64,000 nt of DNA. Source: Dulcicalothrix desertica PCC 7102. GTDB lineage: Bacteria > Cyanobacteriota > Cyanobacteriia > Cyanobacteriales > Nostocaceae. Numbering within the stretch: the stretch's first letter is position 1; every line of letters begins with the position of its first letter. Below the pieces are notes generated by a model. That model was not told the DNA's origin, ran no database searches, and saw only the letters and a list, made by a program, of their open reading frames with translations. Below are positions 25,921 to 33,529 of this stretch, piece after piece. The stretch is from assembly GCF_003991905.1 (NCBI RefSeq), contig NZ_RSCL01000007.1:384136-448135 (forward strand). The letters are read 5' to 3'. Both the position numbers and the translations under genes were made by a program.

Positions 25921-28395
25921 ATGACTAAACGCAACACTATTGATTTTCTCGAATATCTGTTGTTGGGACTCTGTATATGGGGTGCGTTCGCAGCGTTCAT
26001 CAGTCAAGAGTATTCTTACGCCATTTTCCCCTTGACCCTCGCTATTGCATTAAATGTAGCCAATCAACAGCGTCTGCGCTTCTTACAACGGCGCCAAGAA
26101 AACTCAATCGGACAATTAGGACAACCTAACCCCCAATTAAGCTTAACTCAACAGCAAGTTGAGCAACTGCGTAACCAAGAAAAACAAGATATAGAAGCAA
26201 TCAACTTACGCTTAAAAAAAATAGAATCGTTTCGTATTGAAATTTCTCAAACTCAGCAAACCCAGCAGAACACCGTGAATGCTATCAACCTGCGCTTGGC
26301 TCAAATTGACAATATTGCCCAGCAGTTAAACGCTACGCAACGACTATTAGAGGAAATGCGCTCCTCACAGCAGCAGAATATTGATTCTATAAATCAGAGA
26401 TTAACGCAACTCGATGCTTTAACCAAACAAGCAAATCCAAATGCGCTTAATCAACGTTTGACTCAAATCGATAATATTGCCCAGCAATTAAATTCCACAC
26501 AGCAGTATCTTGAACAGTTACGACAAAACCAGGTACAAAACGTCAATATTATTAATCAGCGCTTAACTCAAATCGATGGTTTTACACAACAGCTAAATTC
26601 AACAAAGCAACAGGTAGAGCAGTTACATAACCAGCAAATAAACCTTCAAGAAATCAATCAGCGTTTTGCTCAGGTAGATAATGTGACACAACAAGTAGTG
26701 AATACGCAAAAACAACTAGAGGAGATGCAAAAAAGCCAACAGCAAAACGTGCAAGCGATAAATCAAAGATTAGCCCAAATCGACTCACTGACTCGACAAA
26801 TCAATACAAACTCAAATAAACAAGCAGAGCAATACCAAACAAATCAGCAACTTAACATTACTGCATTAGTAAGTGGATTTAACCAACAACTAAGTGCAAC
26901 ACAACAGCAAATTGAAGAATTACAAAAAAACCAGCAGCAAAATACAGAAAATATTAATCAAAAATTATCAGCCCTAGATATATTTACTACAGAGTTAAGT
27001 TCTACATTAGCCAAACAAATCGAGCAACTGCAAACGAATCAACAAGTTAACGTCAATGCAATTAATCAGCGATTAGCACAAATAGATAATATCGCGCAAA
27101 ACTTCAATTGGATTCGCACTTCAATTCAAGAACTACAGCAAACTCAGCAGCAAGCGAATCAAAAAACGCAAGAAGACATCTCGCAAATAAAATCTCAAAT
27201 CGCGCGACTATCAGGTAGACTTGAGCCAGAAAATACAACTACTAAACCTTCCGTAGCTCAACAAGAAGCAAAAGCTAATGTAGCACCATCCCCACCTCAA
27301 CCTACACCACCTCAACCTACACCACCTCAACCTACACTACCTCAACCTACACCACCTCAACCTACACCACCTCAACCTACTACTACAAACCAACCTGTAA
27401 TCTCAAATCAATCTGTATCTCCCCAACAAGTTACCACCTATCAACTTCCTACAACTCTCAAACAACATTCTGACTTAATATTATCAATAGCATTTAGTCC
27501 AGATGGAACATTACTAGCTAGCGGTAGTTGTGACGAAACAATAAATATTTGGAATTTAGTTAACCAAAAATACAATACAATTTCCGGACACAAACAAACA
27601 TCATCCTCTGGTGGAGTAAACTCGGTTGTATTTAGTCCCAATGGTCAAATATTAGCTAGTGGTAGCGACGATGCAACAGTTAGATTATGGAATGTGCAAA
27701 CCGGAGAAGCAATTAACACATTTAACGGACATGATGACCGAGTATATTGCGTTGCATTTAGTCCAGATGGTCGTATTATTGCCAGTGGTAGTAAAGACCA
27801 AACCGTTAAACTATGGACTATAGACGGTCGAGAAATAGATGTCCTCAAAGCTCATTCCGATGATGTCTTATGTTTAGCTTTTAGCCCAAACGGTAAAATA
27901 TTAGCCAGCGGCGCCGGAGGGTATGATAATACAATCAAGATTTGGCACCTTGAGCAACATAAATTCTTGACTATTGCAAAACATACCGATGATGTCAGCG
28001 CACTAGCTAGTAGCCCAGATGGTAAAACCTTAGCAAGTGGCAGTTGGGATAAAACAATTAGATTATGGAACTTAGAAAACGGTAGAGAAATAAATACCTT
28101 CACAGGTCATGAAGACCGTGTTTATACTGTAGCCTTTAGCCCCAACGGTCGAGTTTTAGCAAGCGGCAGTCGTGATAAAACAGTAAGACTTTGGCAAGTT
28201 GATACAGGAACCTTACTAAAAACCTACACAGGACACGAAGACCGGGTATTTACCGTTGCATTTAGTCCCGACGGTAAAATTCTTGCCACAGGTAGCGCAG
28301 ACCGCACAATTATGCTGTTACCCGTTGGCGATATAGTCGGAAATGGCGCCGGTAGAACAAGTCAAATACCAAGACGAGGCAAAGCAAACGACTAA
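25921..28395 (+). CDS. Membrane-anchored coiled-coil protein with seven WD40 repeats
   Basis: About 824 residues from ATG 25921 (MTKRNTIDFLEYLLLG); an in-frame ATG at 25885 is less likely. Domain order: two hydrophobic helices; about 400 residues of Gln/Asn-rich coiled coil built from a repeated INQRLTQID...LNSTQQ...LQ motif; a Pro-rich linker with six tandem QPT(P/L)PP units (27295-27380); seven WD40 repeats such as HEDRVYTVAFSPNGRVLASG, the number that closes a beta-propeller. It is probably a membrane-tethered scaffold. No enzymatic domain is present. A heptanucleotide STRR follows the stop codon directly. Confidence 0.88.
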   Translation: MTKRNTIDFLEYLLLGLCIWGAFAAFISQEYSYAIFPLTLAIALNVANQQRLRFLQRRQENSIGQLGQPNPQLSLTQQQVEQLRNQEKQDIEAINLRLKKIESFRIEISQTQQTQQNTVNAINLRLAQIDNIAQQLNATQRLLEEMRSSQQQNIDSINQRLTQLDALTKQANPNALNQRLTQIDNIAQQLNSTQQYLEQLRQNQVQNVNIINQRLTQIDGFTQQLNSTKQQVEQLHNQQINLQEINQRFAQVDNVTQQVVNTQKQLEEMQKSQQQNVQAINQRLAQIDSLTRQINTNSNKQAEQYQTNQQLNITALVSGFNQQLSATQQQIEELQKNQQQNTENINQKLSALDIFTTELSSTLAKQIEQLQTNQQVNVNAINQRLAQIDNIAQNFNWIRTSIQELQQTQQQANQKTQEDISQIKSQIARLSGRLEPENTTTKPSVAQQEAKANVAPSPPQPTPPQPTPPQPTLPQPTPPQPTPPQPTTTNQPVISNQSVSPQQVTTYQLPTTLKQHSDLILSIAFSPDGTLLASGSCDETINIWNLVNQKYNTISGHKQTSSSGGVNSVVFSPNGQILASGSDDATVRLWNVQTGEAINTFNGHDDRVYCVAFSPDGRIIASGSKDQTVKLWTIDGREIDVLKAHSDDVLCLAFSPNGKILASGAGGYDNTIKIWHLEQHKFLTIAKHTDDVSALASSPDGKTLASGSWDKTIRLWNLENGREINTFTGHEDRVYTVAFSPNGRVLASGSRDKTVRLWQVDTGTLLKTYTGHEDRVFTVAFSPDGKILATGSADRTIMLLPVGDIVGNGAGRTSQIPRRGKAND

Positions 28396-28434
28396 TTGAG
28401 TGCTGAGTGCTGAGTGCTAAGTGCTGAGTGAGTC
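28396..28434. repeat. Heptanucleotide STRR (TGAGTGC)n
   Basis: GAGTGCTGAGTGCTGAGTGC followed by TAAGTGCTGAGTGAG, five to six imperfect 7-bp units, the typical short tandemly repeated repetitive sequence of heterocystous cyanobacteria. It begins immediately after the WD40 gene's stop codon. Confidence 0.9.
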
Positions 28435-28509
28435 GTAGGAACACAACATCAAAACCCTTAATTCGTTACTATATATAGTAAATAGTTACATTACTGCCTG
28501 TGAACTACT

Positions 28510-29112
28510 ATGAGCGACCGCATAGATATTAATCGTGCATATGAAGTTCTCGGATTATCACCCGGTGCATCACAGGAAGAAATAAAGCGTGCATACCGTC
28601 AACTAATAAGAATATGGCATCCCGATAGTATTGCAGACCCAGTAAAAAAGCTCGAAGCCGAAGAAAGAACCAAAATAATCAATACAGCATATAGAACATT
28701 AAAATCATATATACCAACTACACAAGAGGCGCCTAAACCCAAACGTACTACAGTAAATACTCAATCCAAAGCATCAAGCGCAGAGAGATTTTATCAATCA
28801 GGGGTTGGTAACGTACAACTGAGCAAATACGAAGATGCCTTAAATGACTTTAGTCAAGCAATTCGTCTCAACCCTCTTTATATAGAAGCATACAAATATA
28901 GAGGACTTGTTTGTTCGCAACTTGGCTTAGAACTGCGTGCGACTGCCGACTTAACAAAAGCTGCCGAACTCGAACGGCGCCTACACGGTAAACATACCAA
29001 ACCGCCAGCGGCACCTGCAAATTATAAATACTCATACTACCGTAAGCCTAAACCCTTTCATCAAAGGCTATGTCAAACCCTAAAAAGCTTGTTTAGATTA
29101 AAAAGACGTTAA
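28510..29112 (+). CDS. DnaJ-domain protein with TPR repeats
   Basis: 200 residues. The N-terminal J-domain (about 5-65) has RAYEVLGLSPGASQEEIKRA and the essential HPD motif in RIWHPDSIAD, so it should stimulate a DnaK ATPase. A basic linker leads to a TPR pair (about 95-155: AERFYQSGVGNVQLSKYEDA, IRLNPLYIEAYKYRGLV). The C-terminus is basic. No Gly/Phe or zinc-finger region, so it is a type III co-chaperone, with the TPRs choosing the client. It follows the WD40 gene by 115 bp on the same strand. Confidence 0.9.
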   Translation: MSDRIDINRAYEVLGLSPGASQEEIKRAYRQLIRIWHPDSIADPVKKLEAEERTKIINTAYRTLKSYIPTTQEAPKPKRTTVNTQSKASSAERFYQSGVGNVQLSKYEDALNDFSQAIRLNPLYIEAYKYRGLVCSQLGLELRATADLTKAAELERRLHGKHTKPPAAPANYKYSYYRKPKPFHQRLCQTLKSLFRLKRR

Positions 29113-29602
29113 CAAAACTTTATGTAATACCTAAGCAATCACTATCATGTATATAAAGCTAGTTGGCAAAACTTTGCAGAAAGTAAACAGCCATCACAAA
29201 TGGTAAATATGTGAGATTTTCCCAGAAAGAAGTGCTAACTTAAAAACATGGCACAGAGAAATTCAAGTTTCAATCAGTCAATAGATTGATGTTAAAGCCA
29301 GTGCCACCTCGCTTTAATATCGCCGCAATCACTGTTCTATAGTCGCATCCTTCGATAAATGTGTTTTCGCCTTAAGTTCGTTTCATTGTTTTTGGAGGTT
29401 ATTGAACGCACAGCCAAAAATGCCTGCCTAGCTGTAAAAAAAAAGGATGTACAGCATTATAGAAAACAAATTGCGATGTATTTGTCCACACTAGTAAAGT
29501 AATTCTCCTGCTAATTTTTAACTACTACAAATTCATTCCACATATAGTAAACCGCTGTAAGCTACTGATGAAATTCGGTCGTAGCATACAGCGGTTAACT
29601 TT
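29113..29602. other. Intergenic, no gene seen
   Basis: About 490 bases between convergent genes. Stops occur in every frame. GCCTGCCTAGCTGTAAAAAA at about 29420 has a poly-A run but no clear hairpin. A palindromic hairpin repeat closes the region. Confidence 0.5.
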
Positions 29603-29630
29603 GTAGAGACGCGATTAATCGCGTCTCTAC
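29603..29630. repeat. 28-bp perfect palindrome, GTAGAGACGCGATT half-site
   Basis: GTAGAGACGCGATT followed by its exact reverse complement. It sits 2 bp after the PEP-CTERM gene's stop codon. The same sequence recurs at 30535, and variants are at 32485 and 57817. Confidence 0.9.
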
Positions 29631-29632
29631 AT

Positions 29633-30349
29633 TTAATTCTTTTTACTTCTCAATACGGCGCCCACAACAAGCAGCGTACCTAAAATAGCAGACGGTTCAG
29701 GAACTTCACGGGTATTAGTACTAGATTTAGAATTTAATACAAACGCGCGTTCGACTGGTGCGCTGCTTCTCGACCAGTTCTTTAACTCTCCCAAGTAAGC
29801 ACTCATACCATTAGTGCCAAAACCTTTATCTGTGGTTTCCCAGTAAATTTCATCACGGTCAAAATTACTAGAAAGGTGTAAACCCAACCAATAGGTAGTA
29901 TCCGCAGCTATTTTCACTGGCTTTTCTAAATCAAACGAGTAACTATACTCGTCATAATAATTAAACAGCGAACGATTTGTAGCTTTCTTTACTACATTAG
30001 CCCCAATACCTGAAACAAAAGGTTGTGTATCAGGTTGACCATCAATATCTTCAAATAAAGAATACTTAACAGTGCCATCCCATTTAGATCCAGGCGCCTC
30101 AACAGTCCAAAACTGAATATGATCCAACCAGCTATCTTGCTCAACTGCAAAATCTTCTGCTTGTATCCATAAAGTCGCTTCTCTTCCAGCAGTCAAACTA
30201 GGCACCCCATCATTGTCAAACAACACTTTTTTTTGGTCGAATATACTTTGAGTCGCACTTGCCCTTCCAGTTTGTAACAAACCTAATGCAGCAAATAACA
30301 CTCCAATACAAACAGGGAAGAACTTATGCGGAATAGTTAGCCGAGTCAT
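29633..30349 (-). CDS. PEP-CTERM exosortase-sorted secreted protein
   Basis: About 238 residues from the ATG at 30349 (MTRLTIPHKFFPVCIGVLF), which places the signal peptide at the start; the longer frame to 30445 would bury it behind 32 residues. The mature part is beta-rich (YSLFEDIDGQPDTQPFVSGI, AADTTYWLGLHL). The C-terminus has the sorting signal VPEPSAILGTLLVVGAVL followed by RSKKN, recognised by exosortase, which anchors or releases proteins at the cell envelope along with exopolysaccharide export. No exosortase gene is in the window. Identical 28-bp palindromes flank the gene on both sides. Confidence 0.88.
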   Translation of the reverse strand: MTRLTIPHKFFPVCIGVLFAALGLLQTGRASATQSIFDQKKVLFDNDGVPSLTAGREATLWIQAEDFAVEQDSWLDHIQFWTVEAPGSKWDGTVKYSLFEDIDGQPDTQPFVSGIGANVVKKATNRSLFNYYDEYSYSFDLEKPVKIAADTTYWLGLHLSSNFDRDEIYWETTDKGFGTNGMSAYLGELKNWSRSSAPVERAFVLNSKSSTNTREVPEPSAILGTLLVVGAVLRSKKN

Positions 30350-30534
30350 TGATTTTCTCCTGAAACCAGGTAATTTTACTGGTAGACTTACCCGGCAGTA
30401 GTCGCGTGCTAGCATCCCCCTGTGGTAAACATACTTCTTTATCACTACTTAATAAATACAAGTTTTTACGTATAAATACAGAATACATAAGTTTATTTAA
30501 ATAATTATCCTTTTCCCATAAACATTTCTTCTCA

Positions 30535-30562
30535 GTAGAGACGCGATTAATCGCGTCTCTAC
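30535..30562. repeat. 28-bp perfect palindrome, second identical copy
   Basis: Identical to 29603-29630. It is followed at 30570 by a partial arm (GCGTCTCTACATTT). It lies upstream of both the PEP-CTERM gene and the divergent UbiH-like gene. Confidence 0.9.
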
Positions 30563-30649
30563 ATTTTCCCTTGCGTCTCTACATTTCCCCTTGCCCTCAA
30601 AGGCTCTTGTGCGTCACAATAAAAATAAAAGTTGTAATTTTTCTTCACA

Positions 30650-31909
30650 ATGGCGCAAGTACAAATCTCTCAAACTCTTGACACTCCTCAAATTACAACG
30701 AACCCTAACGGTTATGACTACGACCTAGTAATCGTTGGTGGTGGAATTGTCGGTTTAACCCTAGCAAGCTCTCTTAAAGATTCAGGGTTAAATGTTTTGT
30801 TAATCGAAGCTCGTGTAGAATCAGCAGCAGTAATGAAAGGACAAGCTTATGCAGTACATATCGGGGCTGCTTTGATTTACGAGGGAATAGGAGTTTGGAA
30901 GAAGATTTTGCCCAATATAGAGACATATCGACGGGTACGTTTATCAGATGCAGATTATTCTGGTGTAGTAGAATTTAGCACTAGTGATATAAATAAAGAT
31001 GATTTGGGATATGTAGCAGAACACCAAGCACTGCTATATCCATTACAAGAATTTGTCAAAGAATGTTCTAACGTTACAGTACTTTGTCCAGCAGAAGTAG
31101 TAGAGACAAAATACCTAGCAGATGCTGCTGTTACAACTATTAAAGTCGCAGACGAAACAAAAACGATACGTAGCAAATTAGTAGTTGCGGCAGATGGTTC
31201 GCGTTCACGTATTCGTCAAGCTGCTGGAATTACAACCCGTGGGTGGAAATATTGGCAGTCATGTATTGTGGCTTTTGTCAAACCAGAAAAATCGCACAAT
31301 CAAACCGCATACGAAAAATTTCAAAAAAGCGGACCCTTCGCGATATTACCATTACCAGGAAACCGTTGCCGAATAGTTTGGACGGCGCCGCATTCTGAAG
31401 CGAAAGCATTATGTGCTATGAACGACGAGGAATTTTTAGCCGAGTTACAAGCACGTTACGGCGACCACATGGGTAAACTAGAGTTGCTAGGAGAGCGTTT
31501 TGTTTTCCAAGTACAGTTAATGCAAAGCGATAAATACGTTAAAAACCGTTTAGCATTAGTTGGTGATGCAGCACACAACTGTCACCCAGTTGGAGGACAA
31601 GGTTTAAATTTAGGCATTCGTGATGTCGCAGCATTAGCGCAAGTTATCCAAGAAGCGCATTCAAAAGGTCAAGATATAGGTAATATTAAAATCTTGAAAC
31701 AATACGAACGCTGGCGCCAATTAGAAAACTTAGCAATATTAGGTTTCACAGATATATTAGACAGAGTATTCTCCAATAACTTTTTACCTATAGTTATATT
31801 ACGGCGCCTGGGTTTACTCGCAATGAAATATATACCCATAGTCAAAGTCCTCTCCTTAAAACTAATGATTGGCTTACTAGGAAGAACTCCCAAACTAGCC
31901 CAGCGCTAA
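30650..31909 (+). CDS. FAD-dependent hydroxylase, UbiH/VisC family
   Basis: Flavoprotein monooxygenase of 419 residues related to UbiH/UbiF/COQ6, which hydroxylate the quinone ring. Motifs: dinucleotide-binding GxGxxG variant in LVIVGGGIVGLTLASSL (about 26-42), the DG motif in LVVAADGSRSRIRQ, and the FAD ribityl motif ALVGDAAHNCHPVGGQGLNL. Cyanobacteria make plastoquinone rather than ubiquinone, so the substrate may be a plastoquinone precursor or another aromatic. ATG 30650 is preceded by a short AT-rich leader after a palindromic repeat. No quinone genes are adjacent. Confidence 0.88.
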   Translation: MAQVQISQTLDTPQITTNPNGYDYDLVIVGGGIVGLTLASSLKDSGLNVLLIEARVESAAVMKGQAYAVHIGAALIYEGIGVWKKILPNIETYRRVRLSDADYSGVVEFSTSDINKDDLGYVAEHQALLYPLQEFVKECSNVTVLCPAEVVETKYLADAAVTTIKVADETKTIRSKLVVAADGSRSRIRQAAGITTRGWKYWQSCIVAFVKPEKSHNQTAYEKFQKSGPFAILPLPGNRCRIVWTAPHSEAKALCAMNDEEFLAELQARYGDHMGKLELLGERFVFQVQLMQSDKYVKNRLALVGDAAHNCHPVGGQGLNLGIRDVAALAQVIQEAHSKGQDIGNIKILKQYERWRQLENLAILGFTDILDRVFSNNFLPIVILRRLGLLAMKYIPIVKVLSLKLMIGLLGRTPKLAQR

Positions 31910-31927
31910 CCCCTAATTTTATTATTA

Positions 31928-32476
31928 ATGGGCATTACATCTTGTGGAACGGGCATCCCTGCCCGTCATATATCCAACGAGGCAGATTTTAAAGAAGCAG
32001 ATATTCATGAAGGTATAGATAGTACATTAATGATACTGGAATATCGTCTTAAAGCGCAAACTTATCGTCAAGAAATTCAAGTCATTAAGCAATACGAAAA
32101 ATTACCATTAATTAAATGCTATGCTGGGCAATTAAATCAAGTATTTACTAATTTACTTTTCAATGCAATTGATTCTTTAGAAGAAGCTATTTCTCAAAAT
32201 AAAGATATAGTTCCTACTATTACAATTTCTACTTATATGATGGAAAATATTATCTCTATATCTATTATTGATAATGGTAAGGGTATTGACGAAAGTATTC
32301 AAAGCAAGCTATTCGACCCATTCTTTACTACTAAACCTGTAGATAAGGGTACTGGTCTAGGTTTATCTATTAGCTATCAAATCATGCTAGAAAAGCATCA
32401 TGGGCGCCTGTGGTGTGACTCCATACCAGGTAAAGGAAGCAAATTTGTTATAGAAATCCCTACAACTTTATCCTAA
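31928..32476 (+). pseudogene. Histidine kinase fragment (ATPase domain only)
   Basis: The frame encodes a HATPase_c domain: GQLNQVFTNLLFNAIDSLEE (N box), IDNGKGI (G1), DPFFTTKP (F box) and GTGLGLSIS (G2). The sensor and the phospho-acceptor helix are absent. The first 19 codons (MGITSCGTGIPARHI) are simply the translation of the intergenic TCTTGTGG repeat, so the kinase part begins only at about 31984. It closely resembles the end of the large kinase at 36719-39823 (DIHQSID, VIQIIKQYGKLPL). It is best read as a 5'-deleted copy and is probably not functional. Confidence 0.75.
31940..31967 (+). repeat. Short oriented intergenic repeat (TCTTGTGG family)
   Basis: TCTTGTGGAACGGGCATCC followed by CTGCCCGTC, with an ACGGGC/GCCCGT hairpin. 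It lies 30 bp after the UbiH-like gene and marks the break point of the kinase fragment. Confidence 0.7.
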
Positions 32477-32484
32477 TGTTAAAT

Positions 32485-32512
32485 GTAGAGACGTGATTAA
32501 TCACGTCTCTAC
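32485..32512. repeat. 28-bp perfect palindrome, variant GTAGAGACGTGATT
   Basis: The half-site differs from 29603 by one compensated change (CGCG to CGTG with the mate changed as well), so base pairing is kept. It lies 8 bp after the kinase-fragment stop. Confidence 0.88.
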
Positions 32513-32550
32513 AACAAACGTTACGAAATAACTATTTTACATGTTGGTGT

Positions 32551-33174
32551 TCAACCTGCAGTCGTTGTATTATTCTCGGCGCCTACTTCTGTTAACATTT
32601 GTAAACGTCTTAACTCTAACGCGGCAGGATTCTGAGAAATTAATTTTGAAGCTTCAGCTAATTTAATCGAAGCTTCTTGTTCTGCGTCAGCTTTAATTAT
32701 CCGTGCGCGTTTTTCACGAATAGCTTCCGCTTATGAAGCCATTGCACGTTGCATCGAAGTTGGAATTTCAACGTCTTTCATCTCCACGCGCTCGATAACT
32801 ATACCCCACGGCTCCGTGATTTCATCGACGATTTCTTGAACTTTGACGTTTATTTTGTCGCGGTTCTGTAATACGTCATCCAAAATATTCTGACCTACAA
32901 CGTTGCGTAAAGTCGTAAGTGCAGCTTGGTATACAGCAACTTGATAATTCTCTACTTTGTTAATTGCTTTCGATGGGTCGAGAATTCGGTAGAACAGAAC
33001 TGCATTGACACGAATCGTAACACTATCTGCGGTTACTGTTTCTTGTGGCTCAATATTTACTGTTTTTGTGCGAATATCAACTTGTGCTTTTTGGTCGATA
33101 AATGGTAATATCCAATACATTCCTGGTCCCATAACACCCTTATTTCTACCTAAACGGAAATAACTCCGCGCTGG
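32551..33174 (-). pseudogene. SPFH/slipin (stomatin-like) gene, truncated with internal stop
   Basis: The minus-strand frame gives SPFH-domain text: RLGRNKGVMGPGMYWILPFI, VDIRTKTVNIEPQETVTADS, VTIRVNAVLFYRILDPSKAI, GIVIERVEMKDVEIPTSMQR. After AMAS a TAA (32731) interrupts. The same frame then continues the family's C-terminal helix AEAIREKRARIIKADAEQEA and SQNPAALELRRLQMLTEVG to a stop at 32551. The N-terminal membrane hairpin is missing upstream of 33174. The intact SPFH proteins form membrane-microdomain rings. With both a deletion and a nonsense codon this copy is dead. Confidence 0.85.
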
Positions 33175-33529
33175 TATTCTCTATCAAGCTTGATTCCTGA
33201 TAGGGAAAGGATTATTAAGAAAGTGAAAAATGTACCTATAAAAGTTCACAAGATGCTGAGGTGATAAATGTATATCTCTATTTTATACTTCCTCCACTCA
33301 GTGAATATTAATACTCTCTTAAAACAAATTAATAAAGATAATTTGTCAATTGATCCCCAAATTGCACGGTAGATTGTAAACTGTGTAGAGGTCACTCGGA
33401 TGTTAGTTTAAGGAGATATGAATGCCAATTATAAAATTAAGATTAAAATTAAAATTTTAGAATTTGGTTCTCCTTGGCTCTAGTGATGCTAAAGTTGCAT
33501 TCAATAAACGTCGTTTTCAGCGGGTTGAA
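33175..33529. other. Intergenic, no gene seen
   Basis: AT-rich spacer between the SPFH relic and the lytic transglycosylase. It contains an AAGGAGATATG stretch at 33410-33421 whose reading frame closes quickly, and the non-conserved 22-codon upstream extension of the transglycosylase frame. Confidence 0.4.

Noticed and set aside
29420..29450. Poly-A run as a terminator
   Set aside because: No stable stem precedes it on either strand.
33410..33463. Strong AAGGAGATATG start upstream of the lytic transglycosylase
   Set aside because: The ATG opens a frame that closes within a few codons and is not in the enzyme's frame.
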